Assembly (NCBI RefSeq): GCF_001269885.1 | Contig: NZ_LHVH01000034.1 | Coordinates: 124,001 to 188,000, forward strand | Direction of reading: 5' to 3' | Origin: Pseudomonas kilonensis | GTDB lineage: Bacteria; Pseudomonadota; Gammaproteobacteria; Pseudomonadales; Pseudomonadaceae | DNA: 64,000 nucleotides | Shown: in pieces, positions 18,381 through 27,257 of the stretch | Layout of the letters: each line of letters opens with the position of its first letter | How positions within the stretch are numbered: the stretch's first letter is position 1 | Translations under genes and position numbers: made by a program | The notes under the pieces: generated by a model | The model's input: the letters and a program-made list of their open reading frames with translations, nothing else | Told to the model about the DNA's origin: nothing | Databases searched by the model: none

Positions 18381-19328
18381 ATGAAGTGGGGGGCGTTGAT
18401 CGGGCTGGTGCTGTGCTGCGCCGTTGCCCAGGCCGAGGAACATGGCGTCAACGTGGTCGCCCAAGGGCGACTGCAGTTCAAGGGCGGCGCCATGGCCGTC
18501 GGCGTAAGCCCACCGCCGGCGTCCATCCAGCGCGTGCTGATCATCCTCCACGGTCGGCTGCGCAATGCCGACACCTACCTGCACAGCGCCGAAAAGGCTG
18601 CCGGGCAGGCCGGACAACTGGGCACCACCCTGATCATCGCCCCGCAGTTTCTCAATGAACAGGACGTGGCGCGCCATCAATTGCCCAATGACCTCCTGCG
18701 CTGGCAAGGCAACGACTGGATGGCCGGCGGCCTGTCCACAGGGCCCAACCCGGTCAGTTCGTTCCAGGTACTGGACGACATCGTTGCGCGAGTCAGTGAC
18801 CGGCAGCAGTTTCCCGAAGTGAAAGAGATCGTCATCGCCGGCCATTCCGGCGGCGCCCAGGTCGTGCAGCGCTATGCCCTGCTCGCCCACGGCCAATACC
18901 GGATCAGCCCACGCTTTGTCATCGCCAACCCGTCGTCCTATGCCTACTTCGATGCGCAACGGCCCATGGCGTTCGACCCTGCCAGTTGCCCTGGCTTCAA
19001 TCATTGGAAGTACGGCCTGCAGAACTTGCCAGCCTACGCGGCGGGGCAAACACCTGCGCAACTGGAAGATAACTACGCCAAGCGCGACATCGTCTATTTG
19101 CTCGGGCAACAAGACACCGACCCGGAACATCCGGCGCTGGATAAAGGCTGCGAAGCACAAACCCAGGGGCCGTATCGGTTACTGCGCGGGCGTTTCTTTT
19201 TCGACTACCTGACCCGGCGCCATCCCGAGGGGTTGAACCAGCGGCTGATCGAAGTGCCGGGGGTGGGGCATGATGGGGATGGGATGTTCAATTCGCCGGA
19301 GGGGCTGAAGGTTTTGTTTGGTCAGTGA
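18381..19328 (+). CDS. Secreted alpha/beta hydrolase
   Basis: A 315-residue protein with a signal peptide (MKWGALIGLVLCCAVAQA, cut before EEHG). The nucleophile elbow is GHSGG at residues 154-158 (Ser156), preceded by LIILHGRLRN, a usual HG oxyanion element. Candidate acid and base residues lie in LLGQQDTDPEHP and VPGVGHDGDGMF. Similar proteins are annotated as periplasmic esterases or poly(3-hydroxybutyrate) depolymerase-like. The ATG touches the ypfJ stop, so translation is coupled. Substrate not recognisable. Confidence 0.82.
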   Translation: MKWGALIGLVLCCAVAQAEEHGVNVVAQGRLQFKGGAMAVGVSPPPASIQRVLIILHGRLRNADTYLHSAEKAAGQAGQLGTTLIIAPQFLNEQDVARHQLPNDLLRWQGNDWMAGGLSTGPNPVSSFQVLDDIVARVSDRQQFPEVKEIVIAGHSGGAQVVQRYALLAHGQYRISPRFVIANPSSYAYFDAQRPMAFDPASCPGFNHWKYGLQNLPAYAAGQTPAQLEDNYAKRDIVYLLGQQDTDPEHPALDKGCEAQTQGPYRLLRGRFFFDYLTRRHPEGLNQRLIEVPGVGHDGDGMFNSPEGLKVLFGQ

Positions 19329-19351
19329 GTCTTGCAGCGACAGGGAAGGCC

Positions 19352-19449
19352 CTTTCGCGAGCAAGCCCGCTCCCACAGGGGATTTGCGACGAACACAGAT
19401 TTTGTAATCGACAGAGGGCCCCTGTGGGAGCGGGCTTGCTCGCGAAAGC
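19352..19449. repeat. REP element pair (inverted order)
   Basis: Starts with TTTCGCGAGCAAGCCCGCTC and ends with the mirrored GAGCGGGCTTGCTCGCGAAA, the opposite arm order to most copies here. It lies between convergent genes. Confidence 0.9.
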
Positions 19450-19471
19450 GATTAACCAGTCAACCGACGTC

Positions 19472-20065
19472 TCAAGCCGAAAGCATCCGCCGCAACTCCC
19501 CACAATCGCGCGCATGCCAATCCGCCAGCTCCGGCCATGGATTGTCCGGCAGGTTCACCAGCACCGTCCGTGCGCCCGCCGCACGTCCGCAGTCCAGGTC
19601 AAAACGGTAATCGCCCACCATCACCATCGCCTCGGGCGCCACGTTCCAAGCCTCGGCCAGCTTCAACAGGCCACCGGGGTGAGGCTTGGGCGGTGCTTCG
19701 TCGCGGCCCAGCACATCTTCCACGGCGAAACAGTCCGCCAGGCCAATGGCTTCGAGGGTGACGTGGGCCAGCTCGCGGGCGTTGCGGGTGAGGATGCCCA
19801 GGCGATGGCCGCGCCCGGCCAGCTCGCGCACCAACTCGACCGCCCCCGGCGCGGGCCTGGAGCCCAATGCCAGGTCCCGTTCGTGCTCCAGCAGCCAGGC
19901 ATGCTTGGCCGCGGCCTCCTCCGCTGGCAACGCGGCCAGGTGGGTCAGGATGTCGTCTTCGGCCGGAATCGCCAGGGCCACGCGGATCGCCGCGAAGTCA
20001 TGCACGGCGATCGTCAGCGTGCCATCCATGTCGAACACCCAGTGACGGACCTCGGCCAGGCTCAT
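19472..20065 (-). CDS. HAD-family hydrolase (phosphoglycolate phosphatase-like)
   Basis: A 197-residue HAD phosphatase. Motif I is FDMDGTLT at residues 10-17, motif II is LGILTRNARE, the Lys is in PPKPHPGG, and motif IV is MVGDYRFDLDCG. A small helical cap lies between motifs I and II, placing it in the phosphoglycolate phosphatase/beta-phosphoglucomutase group. The start at 20065 overlaps the tesB stop by four bases (ATGA), so it is the second gene of a tesB operon. Substrate unknown. Confidence 0.88.
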   Translation of the reverse strand: MSLAEVRHWVFDMDGTLTIAVHDFAAIRVALAIPAEDDILTHLAALPAEEAAAKHAWLLEHERDLALGSRPAPGAVELVRELAGRGHRLGILTRNARELAHVTLEAIGLADCFAVEDVLGRDEAPPKPHPGGLLKLAEAWNVAPEAMVMVGDYRFDLDCGRAAGARTVLVNLPDNPWPELADWHARDCGELRRMLSA

Positions 20066-20931
20066 GCCCAGTCCTTGCGATGGCGAATCAGGCCTTCCTG
20101 GGTCACCGAGGCCACCAGTTGCCCGGCGCGGTTGAACACGCTGCCACGGGAGAACCCGCGGGAATTTCCGGCCCACGGGCTGTCCATGGCGTAGAGCAAC
20201 CAGTCATCGGCGCGCAGGTCGGCATGGAACCACAAGGCGTGGTCGAGGCTGGCGACCTGCATGTCTTTGTGCCACACCGATTTACCGTGGGGCAGCAGCG
20301 AAGTGGTCAGCAGGCCGAAGTCCGACGCGTAGGCCAGCAGGTATTTGTGCAAGGCCGGCGAATCCGCCAGGGCGCCATCGGCGCGGAACCACACGTATTT
20401 GACCGGGTCGGCCGGTTGCGGGTTGTAAGGGTCTTTTTCGGTGACCGGGCGTACTTCGATCGGCTTGGGGCACAGCAGTTTTTCGCGCATGTGCTCGGGC
20501 AGCAGGTGCGCACGCTGCTGGGTCAGTTCCAGCTCGGACGGCAGGTTCTCCGGCCCGACGACTTGCGGCATGCTGCTCTGGTGCTCAAAGCCCTCTTCGT
20601 CGTACTGGAACGAGGCACTGCAGGTAAAAATCGGGTTGCCCTTCTGGATCGCCGTCACCCGGCGGGTGCTGAAGCTGCCACCGTCGCGCACGCGGTCCAC
20701 CTGGTAGACCACCGGCAGCGCAGCGTCGCCTGGACGCAGGAAATAACCGTGCATCGAATGCACATGGCGCGCCGCTTCCACGGTCTGGCTGGCCGCCGAC
20801 AACGACTGGCCCAGTACCTGGCCGCCGAACAACTGGCGAAACCCCAGGTCCTGGCTACGTCCGCGAAACAGGTTCTCTTCGATCGGTTCCAGGGTCAGCA
20901 GGTCGACCAGATCTTCCAACACGTGGCTCAT
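20062..20931 (-). CDS. tesB: Acyl-CoA thioesterase II
   Basis: A 289-residue double hot-dog thioesterase of the TesB family that hydrolyses medium- and long-chain acyl-CoA. It reads FRGRSQDLGFRQLFGGQVLG near residue 24 and has the second-half catalytic region, with ASLDHALWFHADLRADDWLL (Asp), SRGFSRGSVFNRAGQLVAS (Thr/Ser) and VTQEGLIR (Gln) in the E. coli order. Length equals E. coli TesB. It leads a two-gene operon with the HAD hydrolase. Confidence 0.95.
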   Translation of the reverse strand: MSHVLEDLVDLLTLEPIEENLFRGRSQDLGFRQLFGGQVLGQSLSAASQTVEAARHVHSMHGYFLRPGDAALPVVYQVDRVRDGGSFSTRRVTAIQKGNPIFTCSASFQYDEEGFEHQSSMPQVVGPENLPSELELTQQRAHLLPEHMREKLLCPKPIEVRPVTEKDPYNPQPADPVKYVWFRADGALADSPALHKYLLAYASDFGLLTTSLLPHGKSVWHKDMQVASLDHALWFHADLRADDWLLYAMDSPWAGNSRGFSRGSVFNRAGQLVASVTQEGLIRHRKDWA

Positions 20932-21019
20932 TCAGACTTTCCTCACACAGCGCAAAAAACGCGCAGTCTATGATAGTGGCCCGGGCCATTTTGGCGGGCA
21001 TTGTAAACGTCCGTGTCGG

Positions 21020-21589
21020 CTAACCGTGCAGGGTCTGCAACCACTGCTCACGATTGATGCGATAGAGCACATGGTGACGCAACGGATGACCGACGGCGAG
21101 TGTCGGGTGTTCGAAGTCGTCAGCCGGGTCGTGCTGCATGCCAATGGCCTGCATGACCTTTTGCGATGGCAGGTTGTCGACGGCGGTGAACGCCACCACT
21201 TCGTCCAGCGTCAACTGGTCGAAGGCACAACGCAGGGCGGTCCACGCCGCTTCGCTGGCGTACCCCAGGCCCCAGTGCTCCCGGGCCAGGCGCCAGCCGA
21301 TCTCGATAGCCGGTGTGAAAGGCGCATCGAACCCGACCACACCCAGCCCGGTGAAGCCAATGAAGGCGCCGGTGTCCTTGCGTTCCAGGGCCCACAAACC
21401 AAAATCATGCTCGGCGAAATGTCCCCGCACGCGACCGATCAGGGCTGCGCTTTCCAGGCGACTCAGGCGCGCCGGGAAATAACGCATCACCTGCGGGTCG
21501 GCGCACATGGCGGCAAATTCCGGCAAGTCATCATCGCGCCACTGCCGCAACAGCAGCCGCGCGCTTTCCAGTTCCAGTATCGGCTCCAT
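21020..21589 (-). CDS. GNAT-family N-acetyltransferase (RimJ/RimL type)
   Basis: A 189-residue Acetyltransf_3-type protein: LELESARLLLRQWRDDDLPE at the N-terminus, an acetyl-CoA loop region EIGWRLAREHWGLGYASEA, and NLPSQKVMQAIGM near residue 145. RimJ/RimL relatives acetylate protein N-termini or small amines. The ATG at 21589 is better placed than the GTG at 21595 relative to the GGAGGAG site. The 264 bases between this gene and the GntR gene show only degraded REP-like fragments. Confidence 0.85.
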   Translation of the reverse strand: MEPILELESARLLLRQWRDDDLPEFAAMCADPQVMRYFPARLSRLESAALIGRVRGHFAEHDFGLWALERKDTGAFIGFTGLGVVGFDAPFTPAIEIGWRLAREHWGLGYASEAAWTALRCAFDQLTLDEVVAFTAVDNLPSQKVMQAIGMQHDPADDFEHPTLAVGHPLRHHVLYRINREQWLQTLHG

Positions 21590-21859
21590 CTTCACTCTCC
21601 TCCATGCCCCCTGAGTCTACATCGCAGGCAAGATCCGTCACTCAATCAGCGCTGAAAACCTGGCTCACGACCGCGCTCATATCGAACGCTACATGGGCGC
21701 TGGGTTGGCTCGCGAAGACCAACGGCGACTTGGCCTGCCCAGTGCCACGCGGCCGCCCCAGGAAATCACCCATCGATACCCGGAACTATAAGGTGGGTGT
21801 GAGGGCCTGAGCGGAAAAAACGATAGGTGTGGCTTTGCTTGCGAAGCGCTCGCCTGGCG

Positions 21860-22525
21860 CTATCGGTTCATGCAGCGCTCGTAGGCTGCCAGAACAGTGC
21901 GCTCCGATTGCACCAGATAGGCTTCGAGCATCTGGGTGGCTTCCTCGGGTCGCCTTTCTTCGATACAGCGCAGGATTGAAACGTTCATGTCGACATAGGG
22001 CATATGCAAGAATTCGGGATCATTGAGCAGGCCGAAGGCCAACCGCAGCTCAGCCGATATCTGCCCGTAGAACACCACCAGGCGCGGGCTGTCGGCGAGT
22101 TCGACGATCGCCTTGTGGAACATCATGTTCGCGGTGCCGACTGCGATCCAATCCTTGGCCTCACGCGCTCGCATGCCCGCTTCCACGGCTTCGCGCATAT
22201 GCAGTGTTCCCGGGTGCAGCGGATAACCCTGCGCGATGGCCTTGCATTCGATAAAACGGCGCACACGATAGATGTCAATGATCGAGGCCATATCCGGCTC
22301 CGCCACGGTCACCCCTCGATTGGGTTCATGCTTGAGCAACCCCTCCCGCGTCAGGACCCTGAACGCTTCCCTCAAGGTGTTGCGTGAAATCTGCAGGTTG
22401 TCGGCCAGGGCCGCTTCGGACAGCCGCTGGCCCGGAACCAGCTCACCTTCGACCAGCATTCTGCGGATCTCCTGGGTAATGGATTCTCCCAGCGAGCGAG
22501 GAAGGGAAGGTGAAACGTCGTTCAT
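21860..22525 (-). CDS. GntR-family regulator (FCD domain)
   Basis: A 221-residue regulator with a GntR winged helix at residues 12-75 (LVPGQRLSEAALADNLQISR, then NTLREAFRVLTREGLLKHEP) and a helical FCD ligand domain containing MMFHKAIVELADSPRL and the metal-binding His residues. It is divergent from the pxp operon. By position it matches the regulator of 5-oxoproline gene sets, though B. subtilis uses an IclR-type KipR instead. The ATG at 22525 begins MNDVSPS; palindromes that it may bind lie at 22638-22687. Confidence 0.9.
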   Translation of the reverse strand: MNDVSPSLPRSLGESITQEIRRMLVEGELVPGQRLSEAALADNLQISRNTLREAFRVLTREGLLKHEPNRGVTVAEPDMASIIDIYRVRRFIECKAIAQGYPLHPGTLHMREAVEAGMRAREAKDWIAVGTANMMFHKAIVELADSPRLVVFYGQISAELRLAFGLLNDPEFLHMPYVDMNVSILRCIEERRPEEATQMLEAYLVQSERTVLAAYERCMNR

Positions 22526-22637
22526 GTGCAATCCAGAATATGAGGAAGTCACTTTGATGTTCCATGAGAGCCCAGCCCATGGCAAGGAGCAAGGGTGTTG
22601 CCTGCATCATTAAGTAACACCCACGAGTGACAAGGTT

Positions 22638-22687
22638 ACAATTTGGTGCAAATTGTAGCCTCACAGCAAATTGATTGTTGAACAATC
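22638..22687. promoter_or_regulatory. Two palindromes, candidate GntR operators
   Basis: ACAATTT/AAATTGT arms around GGTGC at 22638-22656 and GATTGTT-G-AACAATC at 22673-22687. Their centres are 33 bases apart, about three helical turns. They lie between the GntR start and the sigma-54 promoter. Part of the first, TTGGTGCA, also equals half of an NtrC site. Confidence 0.55.
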
Positions 22688-22729
22688 GAGACGCTATAGA
22701 TCAACACTTCTAGGCGGATGTTTGAGTCC

Positions 22730-22745
22730 TGGCACGCTCGTTGCT
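22730..22745 (+). promoter_or_regulatory. Sigma-54 (-24/-12) promoter of the pxp operon
   Basis: TGGCACGCTCGTTGCT matches the sigma-54 consensus TGGCAC-N5-TTGCW at every fixed base, with GG and GC ten bases apart. The initiation point would fall near 22757, about 25 bases before the GTG start of the permease gene. Confidence 0.8.
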
Positions 22746-22781
22746 CAATAAAAAATATCTCCCACCGTAGGAATTGATGCC

Positions 22782-24029
22782 GTGACACAGACAGCCGTGA
22801 CACAGACCGCTCAAGATTTTACAAAGACGCGACGCGCTTCCCTGATCGCCGCAATTTTCATGATGGCGACGTCCGCCATCGGCCCTGGCTTCATCACCCA
22901 GACCGCCACGTTCACGGCCAAGATGGGTGCGGCATTTGCGTTCGGTATCCTGGCCTCGATTCTGATCGACTTCGTGGTTCAACTTAACGTCTGGCGTATC
23001 GTCACCCTGACTCGAATGCGTGCCGCAGACGTGGCCAACAAAGCGATTCCAGGCAGTGGCTACCTGCTGGCGGTTCTGGTGATCTTCGGCGGGCTGGTGT
23101 TCAACGTCGGCAACATCGCCGGTGCCGGGCTGGGCCTGAACGCGCTGATGGGGCTTGATGCAAAATGGGGCGGCGGTCTCAGCGCCCTGCTGGCCATCGG
23201 CATCTTCCTCTCCCACCGCGCCGGATTGGCCGTCGACCGGCTGATCGTCGTGCTGGGCCTGGTGATGATTGCCCTGACGCTGTTCGTGGCCTTTGCCTCT
23301 AACCCGCCACTGGGTGAAGCCCTCTACCAGACCGTACTTCCGGACCAGATCAATTTCGCCACCATTACTACCATCGTCGGCGGCACGGTCGGTGGTTACA
23401 TCACCTATGCGGGGGCCCACAAACTGCTGGACCGCGGTACTACCGGGGTAGAAAATCTCCAGGCAGTGACCAAGGCAGCCCTGGGCGGCATCCTGGTCAC
23501 CGGCCTCATGCGCTACATCCTGTTTCTCGCCATCCTCGGCGTTGTTGCCAGCGGCGTAGTCATCGACACCTCGGGCCAGGGCGCCAATCCGGCCGCACAA
23601 GCCTTCCAGGCGGCAGCCGGGCAGTTCGGCCTGCGCGTCTTCGGTCTCATCCTCTGGGCCGCCAGTATCACCAGCGTGATCGGCGCCGCTTACACCTCCA
23701 TTTCCTTTATCACCGTGTTCAAGCCGGACATCACTGAGCAGGGTCGCAACCGCGCCACCACCGTATTCATCACCCTATCGCTGCTGATCTTTGTCCTGAT
23801 GGGGACTGCTCCTGCCGCACTGCTGCTCTTCGCGGGCGGTTTCAACGGCCTGATACTGCCAATCGGCTTGAGCATCTTTATCTACGTCGGCTGGCGCCGG
23901 TCCGACCTCATGGGCGGTTACCATTACCCACGCTGGCTGCTGGTACTGGGCGTCCTGACCTGCCTGCTGACCTGGTACATGGCAATCAAATCCGTTGGGC
24001 CGATCTTCGCCTTCCTCAACGTCGCCTGA
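22782..24029 (+). CDS. NRAMP-like permease (YcsG type)
   Basis: A 415-residue protein with about eleven helices, related to NRAMP transporters and to B. subtilis YcsG, which is encoded in the same gene set (ycsF-ycsG-ycsI-kipI-kipA). SAIGPGFITQTATFTAKMGA in helix 1 replaces the metal-binding DPGN of true NRAMP, so divalent metal transport is unlikely. Uptake of 5-oxoproline or a related compound fits the context but is inferred. The start is a GTG at 22782 with an AGGA site; the ATG five bases upstream is out of frame. First gene of the operon. Confidence 0.85.
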   Translation: MTQTAVTQTAQDFTKTRRASLIAAIFMMATSAIGPGFITQTATFTAKMGAAFAFGILASILIDFVVQLNVWRIVTLTRMRAADVANKAIPGSGYLLAVLVIFGGLVFNVGNIAGAGLGLNALMGLDAKWGGGLSALLAIGIFLSHRAGLAVDRLIVVLGLVMIALTLFVAFASNPPLGEALYQTVLPDQINFATITTIVGGTVGGYITYAGAHKLLDRGTTGVENLQAVTKAALGGILVTGLMRYILFLAILGVVASGVVIDTSGQGANPAAQAFQAAAGQFGLRVFGLILWAASITSVIGAAYTSISFITVFKPDITEQGRNRATTVFITLSLLIFVLMGTAPAALLLFAGGFNGLILPIGLSIFIYVGWRRSDLMGGYHYPRWLLVLGVLTCLLTWYMAIKSVGPIFAFLNVA

Positions 24030-24057
24030 GCCCGATAACGAACAAGGAGTCACGTGA

Positions 24058-24828
24058 ATGCCAACCATAGATATCAACAGCGACCTGGGTGAAAGCTTTG
24101 GCGCCTGGCACATGGGCGACGATGCCGCGATGCTCGATGTCGTGACCAGCGCCAATGTCGCCTGCGGTTTTCACGCCGGAGACCCTGCCGGCATCCTGCG
24201 GACACTGAAAGCGGCGGCGGCAAAAAATGTCGCCATTGGTGCCCATGTCGCTTACCCGGACAAAGTGGGCTTTGGCCGACGAAACATGGACGTGGCCAGC
24301 GATGAGCTGACTGCCGACGTGATCTACCAGATCGGCGCGCTGCAAGGCCTGGCCAAGGCCGCCGGCACCTGCGTGCGCTATGTGAAGCCCCATGGCGCCT
24401 TGTACAACACCATTGCTCACGATCGCCGCCAGGCGCTGGCCGTGATCGAAGCCATCCGCACGATCGACTCCAACCTCATATTGGTTGCCCTGGCAGGCTC
24501 AAGCCTGATTGAACTGGCCCGCAACGAGGGGTTGCAGTGTATCGCCGAAGCCTTCGCTGACCGTGCCTATACGCCACAGGGCACCCTCGTCTCTCGCCGC
24601 GAACCAGGCGCCGTGCTGCACGATCCCAAGCTCGTCGCCCAACGTATGCTGCGCCTCGTTGAAGACGGCACCATCGAAGCGATCGATGGCAGCCTGACCA
24701 GAATCCAGGCCGACTCGATCTGTGTCCATGGCGACAGCCCGGCAGCGGTGGAAATGGCCCGCGAGCTGCGCCGCGTACTGGAACAGGCCAACATGTCCTT
24801 GCTGCCCTTTGCCGGAGGACGCCCATGA
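24058..24828 (+). CDS. pxpA: 5-oxoprolinase subunit PxpA (LamB/YcsF)
   Basis: The 256-residue PxpA opens TIDINSDLGESFGAWHMGDD, the family signature with catalytic acid residues, and has SANVACGFHAGDP and VKPHGALYNTI further on. With PxpB and PxpC it forms the ATP-dependent prokaryotic 5-oxoprolinase that converts pyroglutamate to glutamate. An AAGGAG site precedes the ATG. The stop overlaps the DUF1445 start by four bases. Confidence 0.94.
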   Translation: MPTIDINSDLGESFGAWHMGDDAAMLDVVTSANVACGFHAGDPAGILRTLKAAAAKNVAIGAHVAYPDKVGFGRRNMDVASDELTADVIYQIGALQGLAKAAGTCVRYVKPHGALYNTIAHDRRQALAVIEAIRTIDSNLILVALAGSSLIELARNEGLQCIAEAFADRAYTPQGTLVSRREPGAVLHDPKLVAQRMLRLVEDGTIEAIDGSLTRIQADSICVHGDSPAAVEMARELRRVLEQANMSLLPFAGGRP

Positions 24829-25631
24829 ACGCTCTTGATCTCGCCCGCCAGGCGGCCATCGCTGCTGCCCGCCAAGCACGCACTGCCTACCGTGGCGGCC
24901 TGGTCACCCCCACGGCAGGTATCGCGCCGGGCATGACCCAGGCCAACCTGATCGCCTTGCCGCGCGCCTGGGCATACGATTTTCTACTGTATGCCCAGCG
25001 CAATCCTAAAGCCTGCCCGATCCTTGACGTCAGCGACGCCGGCAGCCCAGGTACGCTGCTGGCTGAAGGGGCCGACCTGCGCACCGATATCCCCCTGTAC
25101 CGCATCTGGCGTGATGGGAAACTGGTGGAGGAAGTCAGCGACGCCACTCAGGCCTGGGCCGAACACGACGACATGGTGGCCTTCTTGATCGGCTGCAGCT
25201 TTACCTTTGAAACGGCCCTGCAAGAGGCCGGCATCGAAGTGCGGCATATCACTGATGGTTGCAACGTACCGATGTACCGGACCAACCGTGCCTGCCGTCC
25301 GGCGGGACGTCTGCAGGGTGAAATGGTGGTATCGATGCGACCGATTCCAGCCGATCGCGTGGCCGAGGCGAGCGGTATCTCCGGACGCTATCCCTCAGTC
25401 CATGGCGCCCCGGTGCACATCGGCGAACCGGCGCTGCTCGGGATCCAGGACCTGAGTCGACCCGACTTCGGCGACGCCGTACGCATCGAACCCGGTGAGA
25501 TCCCGGTGTTCTGGGCCTGCGGTGTAACGCCCCAGGCCGCGGTCGTGGCCTCGGGCGTGCCCTTTGCCATTACCCATGCGCCCGGCCATATGTTCATCAC
25601 CGATGTGCCTGACAGCACCTATCACGTCTAG
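24825..25631 (+). CDS. Putative hydro-lyase, DUF1445 (YcsI/D-glutamate cyclase-like)
   Basis: A 268-residue member of the DUF1445 family with GCSFTFETALQEAGIEVRHI at about residue 124 and HAPGHMFITDVPD near the C-terminus. B. subtilis YcsI is encoded at the same place in the homologous gene set. Mammalian relatives of the domain are D-glutamate cyclases that interconvert D-glutamate and 5-oxo-D-proline, so a role in feeding 5-oxoproline to the pxp enzyme is reasonable but unproven. Translation is coupled to pxpA by an ATGA overlap. Confidence 0.85.
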   Translation: MNALDLARQAAIAAARQARTAYRGGLVTPTAGIAPGMTQANLIALPRAWAYDFLLYAQRNPKACPILDVSDAGSPGTLLAEGADLRTDIPLYRIWRDGKLVEEVSDATQAWAEHDDMVAFLIGCSFTFETALQEAGIEVRHITDGCNVPMYRTNRACRPAGRLQGEMVVSMRPIPADRVAEASGISGRYPSVHGAPVHIGEPALLGIQDLSRPDFGDAVRIEPGEIPVFWACGVTPQAAVVASGVPFAITHAPGHMFITDVPDSTYHV

Positions 25632-25640
25632 GAGTTTCCT

Positions 25641-27257
25641 GTGCGTTTTCTACCCGTCAACCTGGACGCCCTGCTCGTCGAACTGAAAGACCTGGACGAG
25701 ACCCTGGCGTTGTTCGACGCCCTGATGGCCGAACCTATTGCTGGCGTGGAGGAGATCATTCCTGCCGCACGAACGCTGCTGATCCAATTTCGCCCCAGCG
25801 CCATTGCCCAGCAGGCGCTCGTCAATCGTATCGCTGGCCAGGACCTGAGCCAGCGCCGCGAGATCGAGCATCGCCGGGTGGAAATTCCCGTCCATTACAA
25901 TGGTGAAGACCTTGACGAGGTCGCCACGCTGCTGGGGATCAGCCGTGCCGAAGTGGTCCAACGCCACACCGCCCATGACTACAGCGTGGCCTTCTGCGGA
26001 TTTGCGCCGGGCTTCGCCTACCTCACTGGCGGTGCCGGTTTCCAGGTGCCTCGCCGACAAACTCCACGCACCCGCATACCCGCAGGTGCGGTTGCCCTGG
26101 CGGGGGAATTCAGCGGGGTTTATCCACAAGCCAGCCCCGGTGGGTGGCAGATCATCGGCGTCACGCCTTTGCAGATGTGGGACCTGAACCGCGCTGAATC
26201 GGCCTTGCTGCGTCCAGGCTATAAAGTACGGTTCACCGATGCCGGCCCGCTCCCGGCGGGTGGCCTGCCCGCCCCCACGGTACCGGCAAGCGCCACCGCG
26301 CCCAGCGGCACCTATCTGGAAATCATCACCCCCGGTTTGCACAGCGTACTGCAGGATATGGGCCGTCCCGGCCAGACCGGCCAAGGCGTATCCTGTTCCG
26401 GCGCGCTGGACCAGGGCGCGCTGCGGGCAGCCAACCGCGCGGTCGGCAACCGCTCGGACATGGCCTGTGTGGAATCGGTACTCGGCGGCCTGAGCTTCGT
26501 TTGCCATGGCCGTGCCGTGATCGCTGTCACCGGTGCGAAAACCCCGGTCACAATCACCAACGCCAGTGGTCTGCAATGGCAGGCAAGTCACTACCAGCCC
26601 ATCGAGCTGGACGTGGGTGACCGCGTCAGCCTGGGTTCGCCCCTCGCGGGGCTGCGCAGCTACCTGGCGATTCGCGGCGGCTTTGACATCGCTCCGGTGC
26701 TAGGCAGCCTGTCCACAGACACCCTGGCCCAGGTCGGCCCCCCGGCGCTCGCCGTCGGCGACCTATTGGGTTTTACGACACTGACCACGGGAACCAGCGT
26801 ATCGCTGAACGAAGCCCCGGCCTTTGAATTGCCTACTACTGCCAACATCATCACCCTTGACGTGGTCATGGGACCGCGTACCGACTGGTTTACCGAAGAC
26901 GCTATCCAGCGTCTGAGCAGCCAGCTCTGGCGCGTCACCCCACAGTCCAACCGCGTCGGTATTCGTCTGGCCGGTGAAATGCCGCTTGCGCGCAGCAACC
27001 ACCATGAGTTGCCCAGCGAAGGCACCTGCGTCGGCGCCATTCAGGTTCCGGCCAGCGGCCAACCGGTTCTGTTTCTCGCCGATCACCCGTTGACCGGTGG
27101 CTATCCGGTGATCGGCGCAGTTGCCCACTACCATCTCGACCTGGCTGGCCAGATCCCTATCAATGCGCAGATTCGCTTCAACCCTGTGGACGGCTTCAAA
27201 GAGATTCAACCCGTTACGCAAGCCTCTTCAACTGCCGATGTGAAAAAACTTCCATGA
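25641..27257 (+). CDS. pxpBC: Fused 5-oxoprolinase subunits PxpB-PxpC
   Basis: 538 residues join PxpB (KipI-like, about 1-215; GFAPGFAYLTGG near 118 and GVYPQASPGGWQIIG near 155) to PxpC (KipA-like, about 230-525; GLHSVLQDMGRPGQTGQG, then NRAVGNRSDMACVE). In B. subtilis and E. coli these are separate genes; fusion also occurs in urea-amidolyase-type proteins. A Pro/Ala-rich linker (GPLPAGGLPAPTVPASATAP) marks the junction. The start is a GTG at 25641, six bases after AGGAG. The end overlaps the biotin carboxylase start (ATGA). Confidence 0.93.
   Translation: MRFLPVNLDALLVELKDLDETLALFDALMAEPIAGVEEIIPAARTLLIQFRPSAIAQQALVNRIAGQDLSQRREIEHRRVEIPVHYNGEDLDEVATLLGISRAEVVQRHTAHDYSVAFCGFAPGFAYLTGGAGFQVPRRQTPRTRIPAGAVALAGEFSGVYPQASPGGWQIIGVTPLQMWDLNRAESALLRPGYKVRFTDAGPLPAGGLPAPTVPASATAPSGTYLEIITPGLHSVLQDMGRPGQTGQGVSCSGALDQGALRAANRAVGNRSDMACVESVLGGLSFVCHGRAVIAVTGAKTPVTITNASGLQWQASHYQPIELDVGDRVSLGSPLAGLRSYLAIRGGFDIAPVLGSLSTDTLAQVGPPALAVGDLLGFTTLTTGTSVSLNEAPAFELPTTANIITLDVVMGPRTDWFTEDAIQRLSSQLWRVTPQSNRVGIRLAGEMPLARSNHHELPSEGTCVGAIQVPASGQPVLFLADHPLTGGYPVIGAVAHYHLDLAGQIPINAQIRFNPVDGFKEIQPVTQASSTADVKKLP

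Noticed and set aside
22782..24029. Divalent metal (Mn/Fe) uptake by the NRAMP-like protein
   Set aside because: The DPGN metal-binding motif of helix 1 is replaced by a GPGF-type sequence, and the gene set is that of 5-oxoproline use.
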